Shown piece by piece: positions 36,272 through 44,084 of a stretch of DNA of 64,000 nt (the first letter of the stretch is position 1; every line of letters begins with the position of its first letter). The translations under genes were made by a program, and so were the position numbers. This DNA comes from Pseudomonas prosekii (GTDB lineage Bacteria; Pseudomonadota; Gammaproteobacteria; Pseudomonadales; Pseudomonadaceae): NCBI RefSeq assembly GCF_900105155.1, contig NZ_LT629762.1:5527501-5591500 (forward strand). The letters are read 5' to 3'. The notes beneath the pieces were generated by a model, which saw only the letters and a list, made by a program, of their open reading frames with translations, did not search any database and had not been told where the DNA came from.

Positions 36272-37210
36272 CTAATCCGCCGTCTCGCTCTCCAGCGCTT
36301 CTTCGCGCTGCTCGCGATCCTTGCCCTTGGTTTTCAGTTCACTGACGATCACCGCCGCGACGATCAACCCGGCGCCGAGCAGCGCAATCGCTGGCAACCG
36401 CTCGCCGGCGAGGCGCCCGACGATCCCGGCCCACACCGGCTCGCCGGCATAAATCAGCGTCGCGCGGGTTGGCGAAACGCTCTTCTGCGCCCAGTTCATC
36501 GCCACCTGGATCGCCGCACTTGCTGCGCCCAGCCCCAGCGCGCTGCCGAGCAATAACCAGGAAAAACCCGGAAGCACTTCCTGCGTCGGCACAACCATCA
36601 AGAACGCCAGCACCGACGTCACCGCCAGTTGCACCACGGTCACCCGCCGCACATCAACCTGACCGGCATAAGTGCTGATCAGAATAATCTCGGCGGCAAT
36701 CGCCACCGTGCTGATCAACGTCGCGATTTCGCCAGGACTGAAATCCAGCGAAGCGCCGGAAGGCCCAGACAACATCATCAACCCGGTGAACGCCAACATG
36801 ATGCCAATGCTCGGCATCAGCCCCGGCCGCTTGCCGAACACCAGCCATTGCAGCAACGGCACAAACGGCACGTAAAGCGCGGTAATAAAGGCTGATTGGC
36901 TGCTGGGAATAGTCTGCAAGCCAACCGTCTGCAAGCCGTAACCGAGCATGATCGCCACGCCAATAAAGGCGCCAGCCTTGAGCTCCAGCAGCGTCAGATC
37001 GCGCAGGCTGCGCCAGGAGAATAAGGCAACGATGCACGCGGCAGCGGCAAAGCGCAGACCGACGAAAAACATCGGGCCGCTGACAGTCATCGCGTGCTGC
37101 ACCAGCAAAAACGTCCCGCCCCAGATCATGGTGATCACCACCAGCACGCACTCGGCTTTGCTGAACCGCGAGAAACGAGAAGAAGCCTGGGGGGAATTCA
37201 CCGACGTCAT
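36272..37210 (-). CDS. EamA/DMT-family exporter
   Basis: 312 residues, about ten membrane segments with duplicated EamA halves (VITMIWGGTFLLVQHAMTVS; QVAMNWAQKSVSPTRATLIY), ending in a charged cytoplasmic tail rich in Lys/Glu. ATG 37210 is taken; the open frame runs far upstream antisense to the XRE gene and is not credible there. It is divergent from the XRE-cupin regulator, which probably controls it. Substrate unknown, plausibly an amino acid or related compound. Confidence 0.88.
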   Translation of the reverse strand: MTSVNSPQASSRFSRFSKAECVLVVITMIWGGTFLLVQHAMTVSGPMFFVGLRFAAAACIVALFSWRSLRDLTLLELKAGAFIGVAIMLGYGLQTVGLQTIPSSQSAFITALYVPFVPLLQWLVFGKRPGLMPSIGIMLAFTGLMMLSGPSGASLDFSPGEIATLISTVAIAAEIILISTYAGQVDVRRVTVVQLAVTSVLAFLMVVPTQEVLPGFSWLLLGSALGLGAASAAIQVAMNWAQKSVSPTRATLIYAGEPVWAGIVGRLAGERLPAIALLGAGLIVAAVIVSELKTKGKDREQREEALESETAD

Positions 37211-37257
37211 AACCTTGCGCGCTACCTGAGTGAGACGCACAATGCGCCCGAAGTTGC

Positions 37258-37269
37258 GCAGTATACTGC
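37258..37269. promoter_or_regulatory. Palindromic operator candidate between exporter and XRE regulator
   Basis: GCAGTATACTGC is a perfect 12-bp palindrome centred between the two divergent starts (37210 and 37295). Its position suits control of both promoters by the XRE-cupin protein. Confidence 0.5.
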
Positions 37270-37294
37270 CCAACCCCACCGAGTGAGCAATATA

Positions 37295-37858
37295 GTGCAC
37301 AAAGATTCCACCCCTCGAGCGTCGGTCCTGCAGCACGTCAGTCAGAACGTCCGACGCCTGCGTCACGCCGCCGACATGAGCCAGACCGCGCTCGCCGAGA
37401 AATCCGGCGTCAGTCGGCGCATGCTGGTGGCCATCGAGGCCGGCGAGAAAAACGTCAGCCTGACCACCCTCGACCGCGTCGCCGAAGCGCTCGACGTTGC
37501 CTTCAGCGACCTGATCCAGGCACCCGACGTGCGCGATCCAAGCCGCATCAACGAAATCGCCTGGGCCGGCACCATCCCCGGCAGCAAAGCGGTGTTGCTC
37601 TCCAAAGCCACCGCGACCCGCGAAGTGGAGCAGTGGGAATGGTGCCTGCAACCGGGCGAAATCTATCCTTCGCAACCGGACGCCGATGGCTGGAGCGAAC
37701 AGCTCTTTGTCTTCGAAGGCTGCCTGACGCTGATGCTCGGCGACACCGCGCAGACAATCGCTGCGGGTGAGTTCTACATGTTTGCCAGCAACCAGCCACA
37801 CTCCTATCGCAACGACGGTGAAGTGGCGGCGCGGTTTGTGCGGAATGTGGTGATTTAA
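37295..37858 (+). CDS. XRE-family regulator with cupin sensor domain
   Basis: 187 residues. The helix-turn-helix lies at about 10-65 (MSQTALAEKSGVSRRMLVAI) and a cupin domain at about 105-187 (WCLQPGEIYPSQPDADGWSE, FYMFASNQPHSYRNDGE). Such proteins repress transport or catabolic genes and respond to a small ligand bound in the cupin barrel. GTG 37295 gives the expected N-terminus (MHKDSTPRAS). It is divergent from the EamA exporter. Confidence 0.88.
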   Translation: MHKDSTPRASVLQHVSQNVRRLRHAADMSQTALAEKSGVSRRMLVAIEAGEKNVSLTTLDRVAEALDVAFSDLIQAPDVRDPSRINEIAWAGTIPGSKAVLLSKATATREVEQWEWCLQPGEIYPSQPDADGWSEQLFVFEGCLTLMLGDTAQTIAAGEFYMFASNQPHSYRNDGEVAARFVRNVVI

Positions 37859-37986
37859 CTGTTTACCCATTAACAGTTGATGAGTAGGCCGGTGTTTTTA
37901 AGCTGCGACCGATTCTCTGATAGTTATATAAGCAACTGAAATACAAGGTTTTACCTGTGAAAATCGGCTAACCATTCGAGAGTGCG

Positions 37987-39420
37987 ATGAATCCAACTTC
38001 CAGCGGGCATCCGACCGACACCCTCCGCCACGCAGACATCCTGATCATCGGCGGCGGCCTCAGCGGCGCGATGCTCGCGGCGCAGTTGCTGCGTTTGCCC
38101 GGCCGGCGCTCGGTGCTGGTCGTCGAGCCGCGCGCCGAACTCGGTCGGGGCGAAGCGTACAGCGCCGTCGAGTTGGGCCACACGCTGAACGGCAACGCGG
38201 CGCGGATGAGCGTCGACCCGGACAATGCCGATGATTTGACCCATTGGTTGACGCACTACATTGCAGCGGGTGGCTGGCCGCAGTCGGACCAGCAGCATGT
38301 GCCGATCAGCGAGCTGTTTCCGCCGCGCGGGATTTTCGGCTTGTACGTGCAGCAGCGGTTGGCTGAGGCGCAGGAAGTGGGCGCGCTGAACGGTTCTTCG
38401 GTTGAGCACGTGCGCGCGGAGGTGGTTGATCTGATCGCGCGGGATGATTCGGTGCAACTGACCTTGAGTAATGGTCAACGTTTGCAGGGCGCTTTTGCGG
38501 TGTTGGCCACCGGGATGTTTGCTGCTGCGCGCACGCCGCAAACCGAGTCCAGCGGCGTCAATGCAGCGGCGCTGGACCCTTGGGATGTCGCGGCGATGCG
38601 CCGACTGGATGCGCAATCGACGGTATTGATCATCGGTTCCGGTTTGACCATGGTCGACGCCGTGGTGTCGCTCGAGCAGGCCGGCCATCGCGGGCCGATC
38701 AAAGTGTTTTCCCGGCACGGATTGCTCCCGCATGTGCGGCGCCAACCGCCGGCCTGGGTGGATTTTCTCGCTGTGGACCAGAGTCTGCGCACGCCGCGTC
38801 AATTGGTCCGCGAGTTGCGCCGCCAGTGTCGCGCGGCGCTCGCCCAAGGCATTGACTGGCAAGCGCCGCTGGACACGGTTCGCGCGCACATCGGCCGCTT
38901 GTGGAGTCAGGCGACTGATCAGCAGCGTCGGCAGTTTGTGCGGCACGTGCGGCCGTGGTGGGAAAGCCATCACCATCGCTCGCCGCCGCTCAGCGCCGAG
39001 TTGGTGGAGCGCTTGCACGGGGAAGGGCGGCTGCGTATTCAGGCGGCTTCGTTCAAGGGCTTGGCGGCGGATGGTAATGGCGGCGTGAGTATTCGCATTC
39101 GGCGGCGCGGTGAGGCTGAGGAGGTAATCGTCAGTGGCGCGGCGTTGATCAATTCCAGCGGCATCGAATACGACTGGCGGCGCGTTGCCCGGCCATTACC
39201 GCAGCAGTTGCTGGCGCGCGGGTTGATCCAGCCTGGGCCGTTGGCGTTGGGGATAGCGGCGACGGCGGATGGCGCGGTGCTGGATGCTGACGGGCGGGTT
39301 GGCGGAAGGTTGTTTGCGATGGGGCCGCCGTTGCGCGGGATGTGGTGGGAAAGTACCGCGGTGACGGATGTGGCGAGTCAGGCGAAAGCGCTGGCGGCGC
39401 GGCTGGCTGTCGAACGCTGA
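37987..39420 (+). CDS. FAD/NAD(P)-binding protein (YdhS-like)
   Basis: 477 residues. The N-terminal Rossmann motif is LIIGGGLSGAMLAAQLLRLP, a second nucleotide-binding motif is VLIIGSGLTMVDAVVSLEQA (about residue 218), and GRLFAMGPPLRGMWWESTAV is the C-terminal signature. It belongs to the FAD-NAD(P)-binding (PF13454-type) family that includes E. coli YdhS; no reaction is established. It is transcribed alone and followed by a perfect 30-bp palindrome. Confidence 0.8.
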   Translation: MNPTSSGHPTDTLRHADILIIGGGLSGAMLAAQLLRLPGRRSVLVVEPRAELGRGEAYSAVELGHTLNGNAARMSVDPDNADDLTHWLTHYIAAGGWPQSDQQHVPISELFPPRGIFGLYVQQRLAEAQEVGALNGSSVEHVRAEVVDLIARDDSVQLTLSNGQRLQGAFAVLATGMFAAARTPQTESSGVNAAALDPWDVAAMRRLDAQSTVLIIGSGLTMVDAVVSLEQAGHRGPIKVFSRHGLLPHVRRQPPAWVDFLAVDQSLRTPRQLVRELRRQCRAALAQGIDWQAPLDTVRAHIGRLWSQATDQQRRQFVRHVRPWWESHHHRSPPLSAELVERLHGEGRLRIQAASFKGLAADGNGGVSIRIRRRGEAEEVIVSGAALINSSGIEYDWRRVARPLPQQLLARGLIQPGPLALGIAATADGAVLDADGRVGGRLFAMGPPLRGMWWESTAVTDVASQAKALAARLAVER

Positions 39421-39444
39421 ATCAAATCTGTGGATCAAGACGCA

Positions 39445-39474
39445 CCTGTGGCGAGCAAGCTTGCTCGCCACAGG
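39445..39474. repeat. Perfect 30-bp palindrome (fused REP pair), possible terminator
   Basis: CCTGTGGCGAGCAAG at 39445-39459 is followed directly by its exact reverse complement. It lies 25 bp after the YdhS-like gene and 39 bp before the end of the next convergent gene, so it can act as a transcription-stopping hairpin for both. Confidence 0.75.
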
Positions 39475-39512
39475 TTTGATGTTTGTCTTGAGTGCTTGCA
39501 GCGCCTGCCAGA

Positions 39513-39758
39513 TCAAGCATCGATGCGCTGATGCTTGGTGCCGAACTCAGGACGGTTTTCCGCGACGTAGAGTTTGGTTTGTTCGGCGTTCTGCTGCAGA
39601 TTGACGCTGCCTTTGCGTTCGGTGTCGATGCCGACAGTGTTCACGCTTTGAACCGCTTGCTGGCCGACTTTGACCGCGGCGATGGCTTGAGGCGCGGCCA
39701 TGGCCGAAGTTGCGCCAAGGACGGTAAGGGCGAAGGTCAGACCAATAATGCTTTTCAT
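39513..39758 (-). CDS. Small predicted secreted protein with AENRPEFG C-terminal motif
   Basis: 81 residues. A clear signal peptide (MKSIIGLTFALTVLGATSAM, cleavage near MAA-PQA) is followed by a short Gln/Val-rich stretch and the C-terminal motif VAENRPEFGTKHQR. Nearly the same motif ends the 128-residue protein 394 bp upstream (VAENRPEFGSKYQR), so the two belong together. ATG 39758 is chosen; the frame further upstream reads through a REP pair. No named family is recognised. Likely periplasmic. Confidence 0.75.
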   Translation of the reverse strand: MKSIIGLTFALTVLGATSAMAAPQAIAAVKVGQQAVQSVNTVGIDTERKGSVNLQQNAEQTKLYVAENRPEFGTKHQRIDA

Positions 39759-39887
39759 GATGTTGCTCCAGAGAGTGGGAAGAAGATGTCGCCACTCTAG
39801 TGCTGGAACCGCGCGATGAAAAAACACCCTTGCGCATAGTTGATATCGAGAGCGTTGATCCATGACTGCCGAGCGCCTACCCCACAC

Positions 39888-40128
39888 CGCAGCCCCCTGT
39901 AGGAGTGAGCCTGCTCGCGATGGCTGCTTAATATTTGACATCTCAGTCGCGTGGCAGACCGCTATCGCGAGCAGGCTCGCTCCTACAGTTGATCGGTGTC
40001 GGTCGCGATTTCAGTGGCCACCGCAGACCCCCTGTAGGAGTGAGCCTGCTCGCGATGGCTGCTTAACATTCAACATCTCAGTCGCCTGGCAGACCGCTAT
40101 CGCGAGCAGGCTCGCTCCTACAGTTGAT
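39888..40128. repeat. Two nearly identical REP pairs in tandem (period 134)
   Basis: Each copy (39888-39994 and 40022-40128) holds CCCTGTAGGAGTGAGCCTGC, a middle with CATCTCAGTCGC and GGCAGACCGCTATCGCGAGC, and ends CTCCTACAGTTGAT. The middles, usually variable, are almost identical, so one copy was duplicated. This fills most of the gene-free stretch 39759-40151. Confidence 0.9.
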
Positions 40129-40151
40129 TGGGGGTGTATGGGCGGATGTGA

Positions 40152-40538
40152 TCAGTAGCGCTGATATTTCGAGCCGAACTCCGGGCGGTTTTCCGCGACG
40201 ACTACACCAGCCATCAGCGTATTCCCCGGGCTGCCTTGCGCCACACGTTCACGCAATTCCTGCAGACGATCCGCGCCACCCTCAGCCACACGATTCTGCA
40301 TCAGCCGATCTGAACCGCCCTCGGCCACACGTTCACGCAGTTCCTGCAGACGGTCGGCGCCGCCCTCGGCCACACGATTCTGTTGCAACCGGTCCGATCC
40401 ACCTTCCACCAGCAGTTGCTGAACCGAAGCGTGAGAGCCTGTATTCGGGCTGTTGGCCGACGCCAGATTCGACAAACCGAGACCGCCAACCAATGCGAGA
40501 CCGAGTACCAGGGACGAGACTTTCGAGAAGTTGAACAT
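40152..40538 (-). CDS. Predicted secreted repeat protein with EGG(S/A)DRL repeats and AENRPEFG motif
   Basis: 128 residues. The signal peptide ends near LASA (about residue 28). Four EGG(S/A)DRL units follow, arranged as two copies of a 28-residue block (EGGSDRL-x-QNRVA then EGGADRLQELRERVA), matching an 84-bp DNA repeat. After a short GSPGN linker it ends VAENRPEFGSKYQRY. The EGGSDR element recalls the N-terminal motif of PtrA-like co-regulatory proteins found near copper two-component systems in pseudomonads; that link is from memory. It is the next gene downstream of the response-regulator gene on the same strand. Confidence 0.75.
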   Translation of the reverse strand: MFNFSKVSSLVLGLALVGGLGLSNLASANSPNTGSHASVQQLLVEGGSDRLQQNRVAEGGADRLQELRERVAEGGSDRLMQNRVAEGGADRLQELRERVAQGSPGNTLMAGVVVAENRPEFGSKYQRY

Positions 40539-40684
40539 GGGTGATTCTCCGTGCGTTTAAGTTGAGTGAGTCAGCAGCGCCGAGTAGCTCAGTGCTAGCT
40601 GGTGGTCACAGTTAAACGCCCGGGTGTATCGCTGATGTGTGCTTGTGGGCCGCGAAATCGGCGGCAACGTATCTATCGGCGGTT

Positions 40685-40702
40685 GATATACACGCAGATA
40701 CA
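40685..40702 (-). promoter_or_regulatory. Tandem half-sites, candidate response-regulator binding site 1
   Basis: On the minus strand the sequence reads TGTATCTGCGTGTATATC: two TGTAT(C/A) half-sites exactly 10 bp apart, the arrangement OmpR/PhoB-type regulators bind. It lies about 145 bp upstream of the repeat-protein start. Confidence 0.5.
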
Positions 40703-40709
40703 AATCCGC

Positions 40710-41450
40710 TCATGACGATGCGCCGAGCATCTCCACTGGGTACGAAAACACGTAGCCCTCATTACGCACGGTCTTGATGTAAGTGGATTCACGCGAATCA
40801 TCCCGCAGCCGCTGGCGCAACCGGCTGACCAGCAAATCGATGGAGCGGTCGAACAGGTCAGCATCGCGGCCCTGGGTCAGGTTGAGCAATTGGTCGCGGC
40901 TGAGCACCCGTTGCGGATGATCGAGAAACACCCGCAGCAGACGATATTCGGCGCCGCTGAGGGCGACCATGGTGTCGTCCTCGTCGAGTAAATGGCGGGC
41001 GGTGGTATCGAGGCGCCAGCGACCAAACGCCAGCAGCCGACCGCTTTCGCTGATCAGCAGGTTCGGCGGCAGCATGCGCGTGCGGCGCAGCACGGCGTTG
41101 ATCCGCGCCAGCAGTTCGCGGGCGGCGAACGGTTTGGTCAGGTAATCGTCGGCGCCCATTTCCAGGCCGAGGATGCGGTCGGTTTCATCGTTGCGAGCGG
41201 TGAGCATGAGGATCGGCGTGGCTTTGTGTTTGCCCGAGCGCAGTTCGCGGCAGAGCAGCAAGCCGTCATCGCCGGGCATCATGATGTCCAGCACGATCAA
41301 ATCCACCTGATTGGCTTCGAGGAAACTGCGCATCTGCCGGCCGTCAGCCACGACCGTGGTGCGCAGGCCGTTTTTCTTCAGGTAATTGCCGACCAGCTCA
41401 CGGATCTCGCGATCGTCATCGACGATCAGGATGTGGTCCACATGTTCCAT
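40710..41450 (-). CDS. OmpR/PhoB-family response regulator without adjacent kinase
   Basis: 246 residues. The receiver domain has the acidic pocket DDD at 11-13, phosphoacceptor D55 in LIVLDIMMPGDDG and the conserved Lys in YLTKPFAARELLARI. A C-terminal winged helix (LSGAEYRLLRVFLDHPQRVL, SRLRQRLRDD, IKTVRNEGYVF) binds direct repeats. No histidine kinase gene is adjacent on either side. Candidate TGTATC tandem sites flank the gene. ATG 41450 is chosen over a 45-codon upstream extension. Confidence 0.9.
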   Translation of the reverse strand: MEHVDHILIVDDDREIRELVGNYLKKNGLRTTVVADGRQMRSFLEANQVDLIVLDIMMPGDDGLLLCRELRSGKHKATPILMLTARNDETDRILGLEMGADDYLTKPFAARELLARINAVLRRTRMLPPNLLISESGRLLAFGRWRLDTTARHLLDEDDTMVALSGAEYRLLRVFLDHPQRVLSRDQLLNLTQGRDADLFDRSIDLLVSRLRQRLRDDSRESTYIKTVRNEGYVFSYPVEMLGASS

Positions 41451-41561
41451 CGCCCACCTCTTGTTATTCGCCCGATTCACCCGCCACAGCACATTCCCTA
41501 AGAGGAGCCAGCCCTCTCGCGAAAGCGACCCGGTCGCCAACAGAAATGTTCGCTGTGCATT

Positions 41562-41577
41562 TGTATCGCACTGTATC
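41562..41577 (+). promoter_or_regulatory. Tandem half-sites, candidate response-regulator binding site 2
   Basis: TGTATCGCACTGTATC contains two identical TGTATC half-sites 10 bp apart, the same spacing as at 40685-40702. It lies between the divergent response-regulator and hydrolase genes, about 112 and 132 bp from their starts. Confidence 0.5.
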
Positions 41578-41708
41578 TCACCCACCGCTGGACACGTTAA
41601 GGGATGTTAGCCGTGGTTTTACGACACATGGCAGATACCCCCGGGCGTTTGAATAGCGTCCATCAAGGCAATCAAAACGACCTTCATTCGCCGCCTGAGG
41701 AGATCACC

Positions 41709-42731
41709 ATGAACTGGAACACACTCGCCACCGCCAGCCTGTTCGCGGCCCTGAACGTCGCCGCGTTCTCGGCGCATGCCGATGTTAAAACCTCGACCCC
41801 GGTGGCGGCCAGCACGGCTACCAGCACATCCGATTCGCTCGGCGCGCTAAAGCACGTCAAAGCCGGATTATTGGACGTGGCTTATGCAGAAGTCGGTCCT
41901 GCTGACGGCCCAGTGGTGATTCTGCTCCACGGCTGGCCTTACGACATTCACAGCTACAGCGACGTGGCGCCGCTGCTCGCAGCCAAGGGTTATCGGGTGT
42001 TGATCCCGTATGCGCGCGGTTATGGCGATACCCGCTTCCTCTCCGACAAAACCCTGCGCAACGGCCAACCGGCGGCGCTGGCCAGTGATGTCATCGATTT
42101 CATGGACGCGCTGAAGATCAACAAAGCCGTGCTCGGCGGCTACGACTGGGGCGCACGTTCGGCGGATATCGTCGCGGCGCTGTGGCCGGAGCGAGTAGAG
42201 GCGCTGGTGGCGGTCAGTGGTTATCTGATCGGCAACCAGGCGGCCGGGAAAACTCCGCTGCCGCCCAAAGCCGAGTTGCAATGGTGGTACCAGTTCTACT
42301 TCGCGACAGAGCGCGGCGAGGCCGGTTACGCGAAAAATCGCCATGACTTCGCCAAGCTGATCTGGCAAACCGCGTCGCCGAAATGGACCTTTGACGACGC
42401 CACGTTCGACCGCAGCGCGGCGGCGCTGGACAACCCGGATCACGTCGCCATCACCGTGTTCAACTATCGCTGGCGTCTGGGTATGGTCAAGGGCGAAGCG
42501 CAATATGAAGCGCTGGAACAACGGCTGGCCAAGGCACCCGACATCAGCGTGCCGACCATCACTCTGGAAGGCGACGCCAATGGCGCGCCGCACCCGGCTG
42601 CCGAAGATTACGCCAAACGCTTCACCGGCAAATACCAATACCGGCTGATCAGCGGCGGCATCGGCCACAACCTGCCGCAAGAAGACCCGCAAGCCTTCGC
42701 CAACGCGGTGATCGACGCGGATCAACTGTAA
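41709..42731 (+). CDS. Exported alpha/beta-hydrolase, epoxide-hydrolase-like
   Basis: 340 residues. A signal peptide (cleavage near SAHA-DV, about residue 24) and a Thr/Ser/Ala-rich linker precede the hydrolase fold. HGWP (74-77) is the oxyanion-hole motif. The nucleophile elbow GGYDWGARSA uses Asp146, as in epoxide hydrolases and haloalkane dehalogenases, not Ser. The catalytic His is in GGIGHNLPQED. ATG 41709 follows GAGGAGATC. It is divergent from the response regulator and probably under its control. Substrate unknown. Confidence 0.85.
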   Translation: MNWNTLATASLFAALNVAAFSAHADVKTSTPVAASTATSTSDSLGALKHVKAGLLDVAYAEVGPADGPVVILLHGWPYDIHSYSDVAPLLAAKGYRVLIPYARGYGDTRFLSDKTLRNGQPAALASDVIDFMDALKINKAVLGGYDWGARSADIVAALWPERVEALVAVSGYLIGNQAAGKTPLPPKAELQWWYQFYFATERGEAGYAKNRHDFAKLIWQTASPKWTFDDATFDRSAAALDNPDHVAITVFNYRWRLGMVKGEAQYEALEQRLAKAPDISVPTITLEGDANGAPHPAAEDYAKRFTGKYQYRLISGGIGHNLPQEDPQAFANAVIDADQL

Positions 42732-43002
42732 ACAGTCGTGTTCAGGGCGTGTAATCAACCCACTTGATACCCATTCATTCAGCCAACCCCACATCCCGCC
42801 TCAGTTAACAAAAGATAACGTGGCGTCGATTGTCAGACCTTTCCAAACCCCGATAGGATAAGCCAGCTTCCGAAGGGGCTCTAGATTGCGCGTTTCAGGA
42901 CCATGTTTCAGGACTATGCTCCAAAAACAGCCAATCTCGCAGCGCACCCTTACGGCGCCCTGAAAGGTTGAACGACCTAACAATAATAATGGGGGAAGGT
43001 CT

Positions 43003-44055
43003 ATGAGTGAGCCTGTCATGGGTGTGGGTATCTGCCGCCCGCCGGCATTACGCAAAATCGCGTTGCTGGCTACAGCGCTCTCGCTGTTGGGCTGTGCTGC
43101 ATGGTCGATGCCGGTGCTCGCCGCCGACGCGCCGCCGGCCGATCTGGTGTATTCGGTGGAATCCGCCAAAGCCGCCAAAAGCCTGATGCTCGACGTCGTC
43201 CACGCCGGCAAGCGCCTGGTGGCGGTCGGTGATCGTGGGCACATTCTGTATTCCGATGACCAGGGCAACACCTGGACCCAGGCCAAAGTGCCGACCCGGC
43301 AACTGCTGACCGCCGTGTTCTTTGTCGATGACCAACACGGCTGGGCCGTTGGGCATGACGCGCAGATCCTCGCCAGTGAAGACGGCGGCGTCACCTGGAC
43401 CAAACAATTTGAAGACTTGAAACGCGAATCGCCGCTGCTCGACGTCTGGTTCAAAGACGTCAACAGCGGCTTTGCCGTGGGCGCGTACGGCGCATTGCTG
43501 GAAACCACCGACGGTGGCAAGCACTGGGAAGACGCCAGTGATCGCCTCGACAACGAAGACCAGTTTCACCTCAACGCCATCGCGGCGGTCAAGGACGCCG
43601 GGCTGTTCATCGTGGGCGAGCAGGGCAGCATGTTCCGCTCCGCCGACTGGGGCCAGACCTGGGAAAAGCTCGAAGGCCCATACGAAGGTTCGCTGTTCGG
43701 CGTGATCGGCACCGCTCAGCCCAACACCCTGCTGGCCTATGGACTGCGCGGCAACCTGTACCGCTCCAGCGATTTCGGCAGCAACTGGGAACAGGTCGAT
43801 CTGCAGGCTGCGCGCGGTTCGCTGGAATTCGGCCTGTCCGGGGCTACGCTGCTCGACGACGGCTCGATCGTGATCGTCGGCAACGGCGGCTCGGTGATCA
43901 GCAGCAGCGACAACGGCGAAACCTTCACCGTGTTCAATCGCCCGGACCGGATTTCGGTGTCGGCGGTGACGGCTGCGGGCAATGGCAACTTGATTCTGGC
44001 AGGACAGGGCGGCGTTCGCGCCACTTCGCCAACCGGCGCCGAGCTCAGCAAATAA
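43003..44055 (+). CDS. YCF48/BNR-repeat beta-propeller protein, exported
   Basis: 350 residues. The N-terminus has a long signal region (ALRKIALLATALSLLGCAAW) with either a loose lipobox LLGC or cleavage at VLAA. Repeated propeller motifs follow: YSDDQGNTWTQ, ASEDGGVTWTK, TTDGGKHWED, RSADWGQTWEK, SSDNGETFT, each an S/T-x-D-x-G-x-T-W type blade as in photosystem II assembly factor YCF48. GGGGAAGG precedes the ATG. It is 29 bp upstream of the RND exporter, and the pair is almost certainly an operon. Confidence 0.85.
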   Translation: MSEPVMGVGICRPPALRKIALLATALSLLGCAAWSMPVLAADAPPADLVYSVESAKAAKSLMLDVVHAGKRLVAVGDRGHILYSDDQGNTWTQAKVPTRQLLTAVFFVDDQHGWAVGHDAQILASEDGGVTWTKQFEDLKRESPLLDVWFKDVNSGFAVGAYGALLETTDGGKHWEDASDRLDNEDQFHLNAIAAVKDAGLFIVGEQGSMFRSADWGQTWEKLEGPYEGSLFGVIGTAQPNTLLAYGLRGNLYRSSDFGSNWEQVDLQAARGSLEFGLSGATLLDDGSIVIVGNGGSVISSSDNGETFTVFNRPDRISVSAVTAAGNGNLILAGQGGVRATSPTGAELSK

Positions 44056-44084
44056 GCCGGGCCACATAATAATAAGGCGGAGAC

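Noticed and set aside
37211..37870. 220-codon upstream extension of the second EamA exporter
   Set aside because: It runs antisense over the XRE-cupin gene and lacks transporter features.
39759..39941. N-terminal extension of the 81-residue secreted protein
   Set aside because: It reads through a REP pair, and a proper signal peptide begins at ATG 39758.
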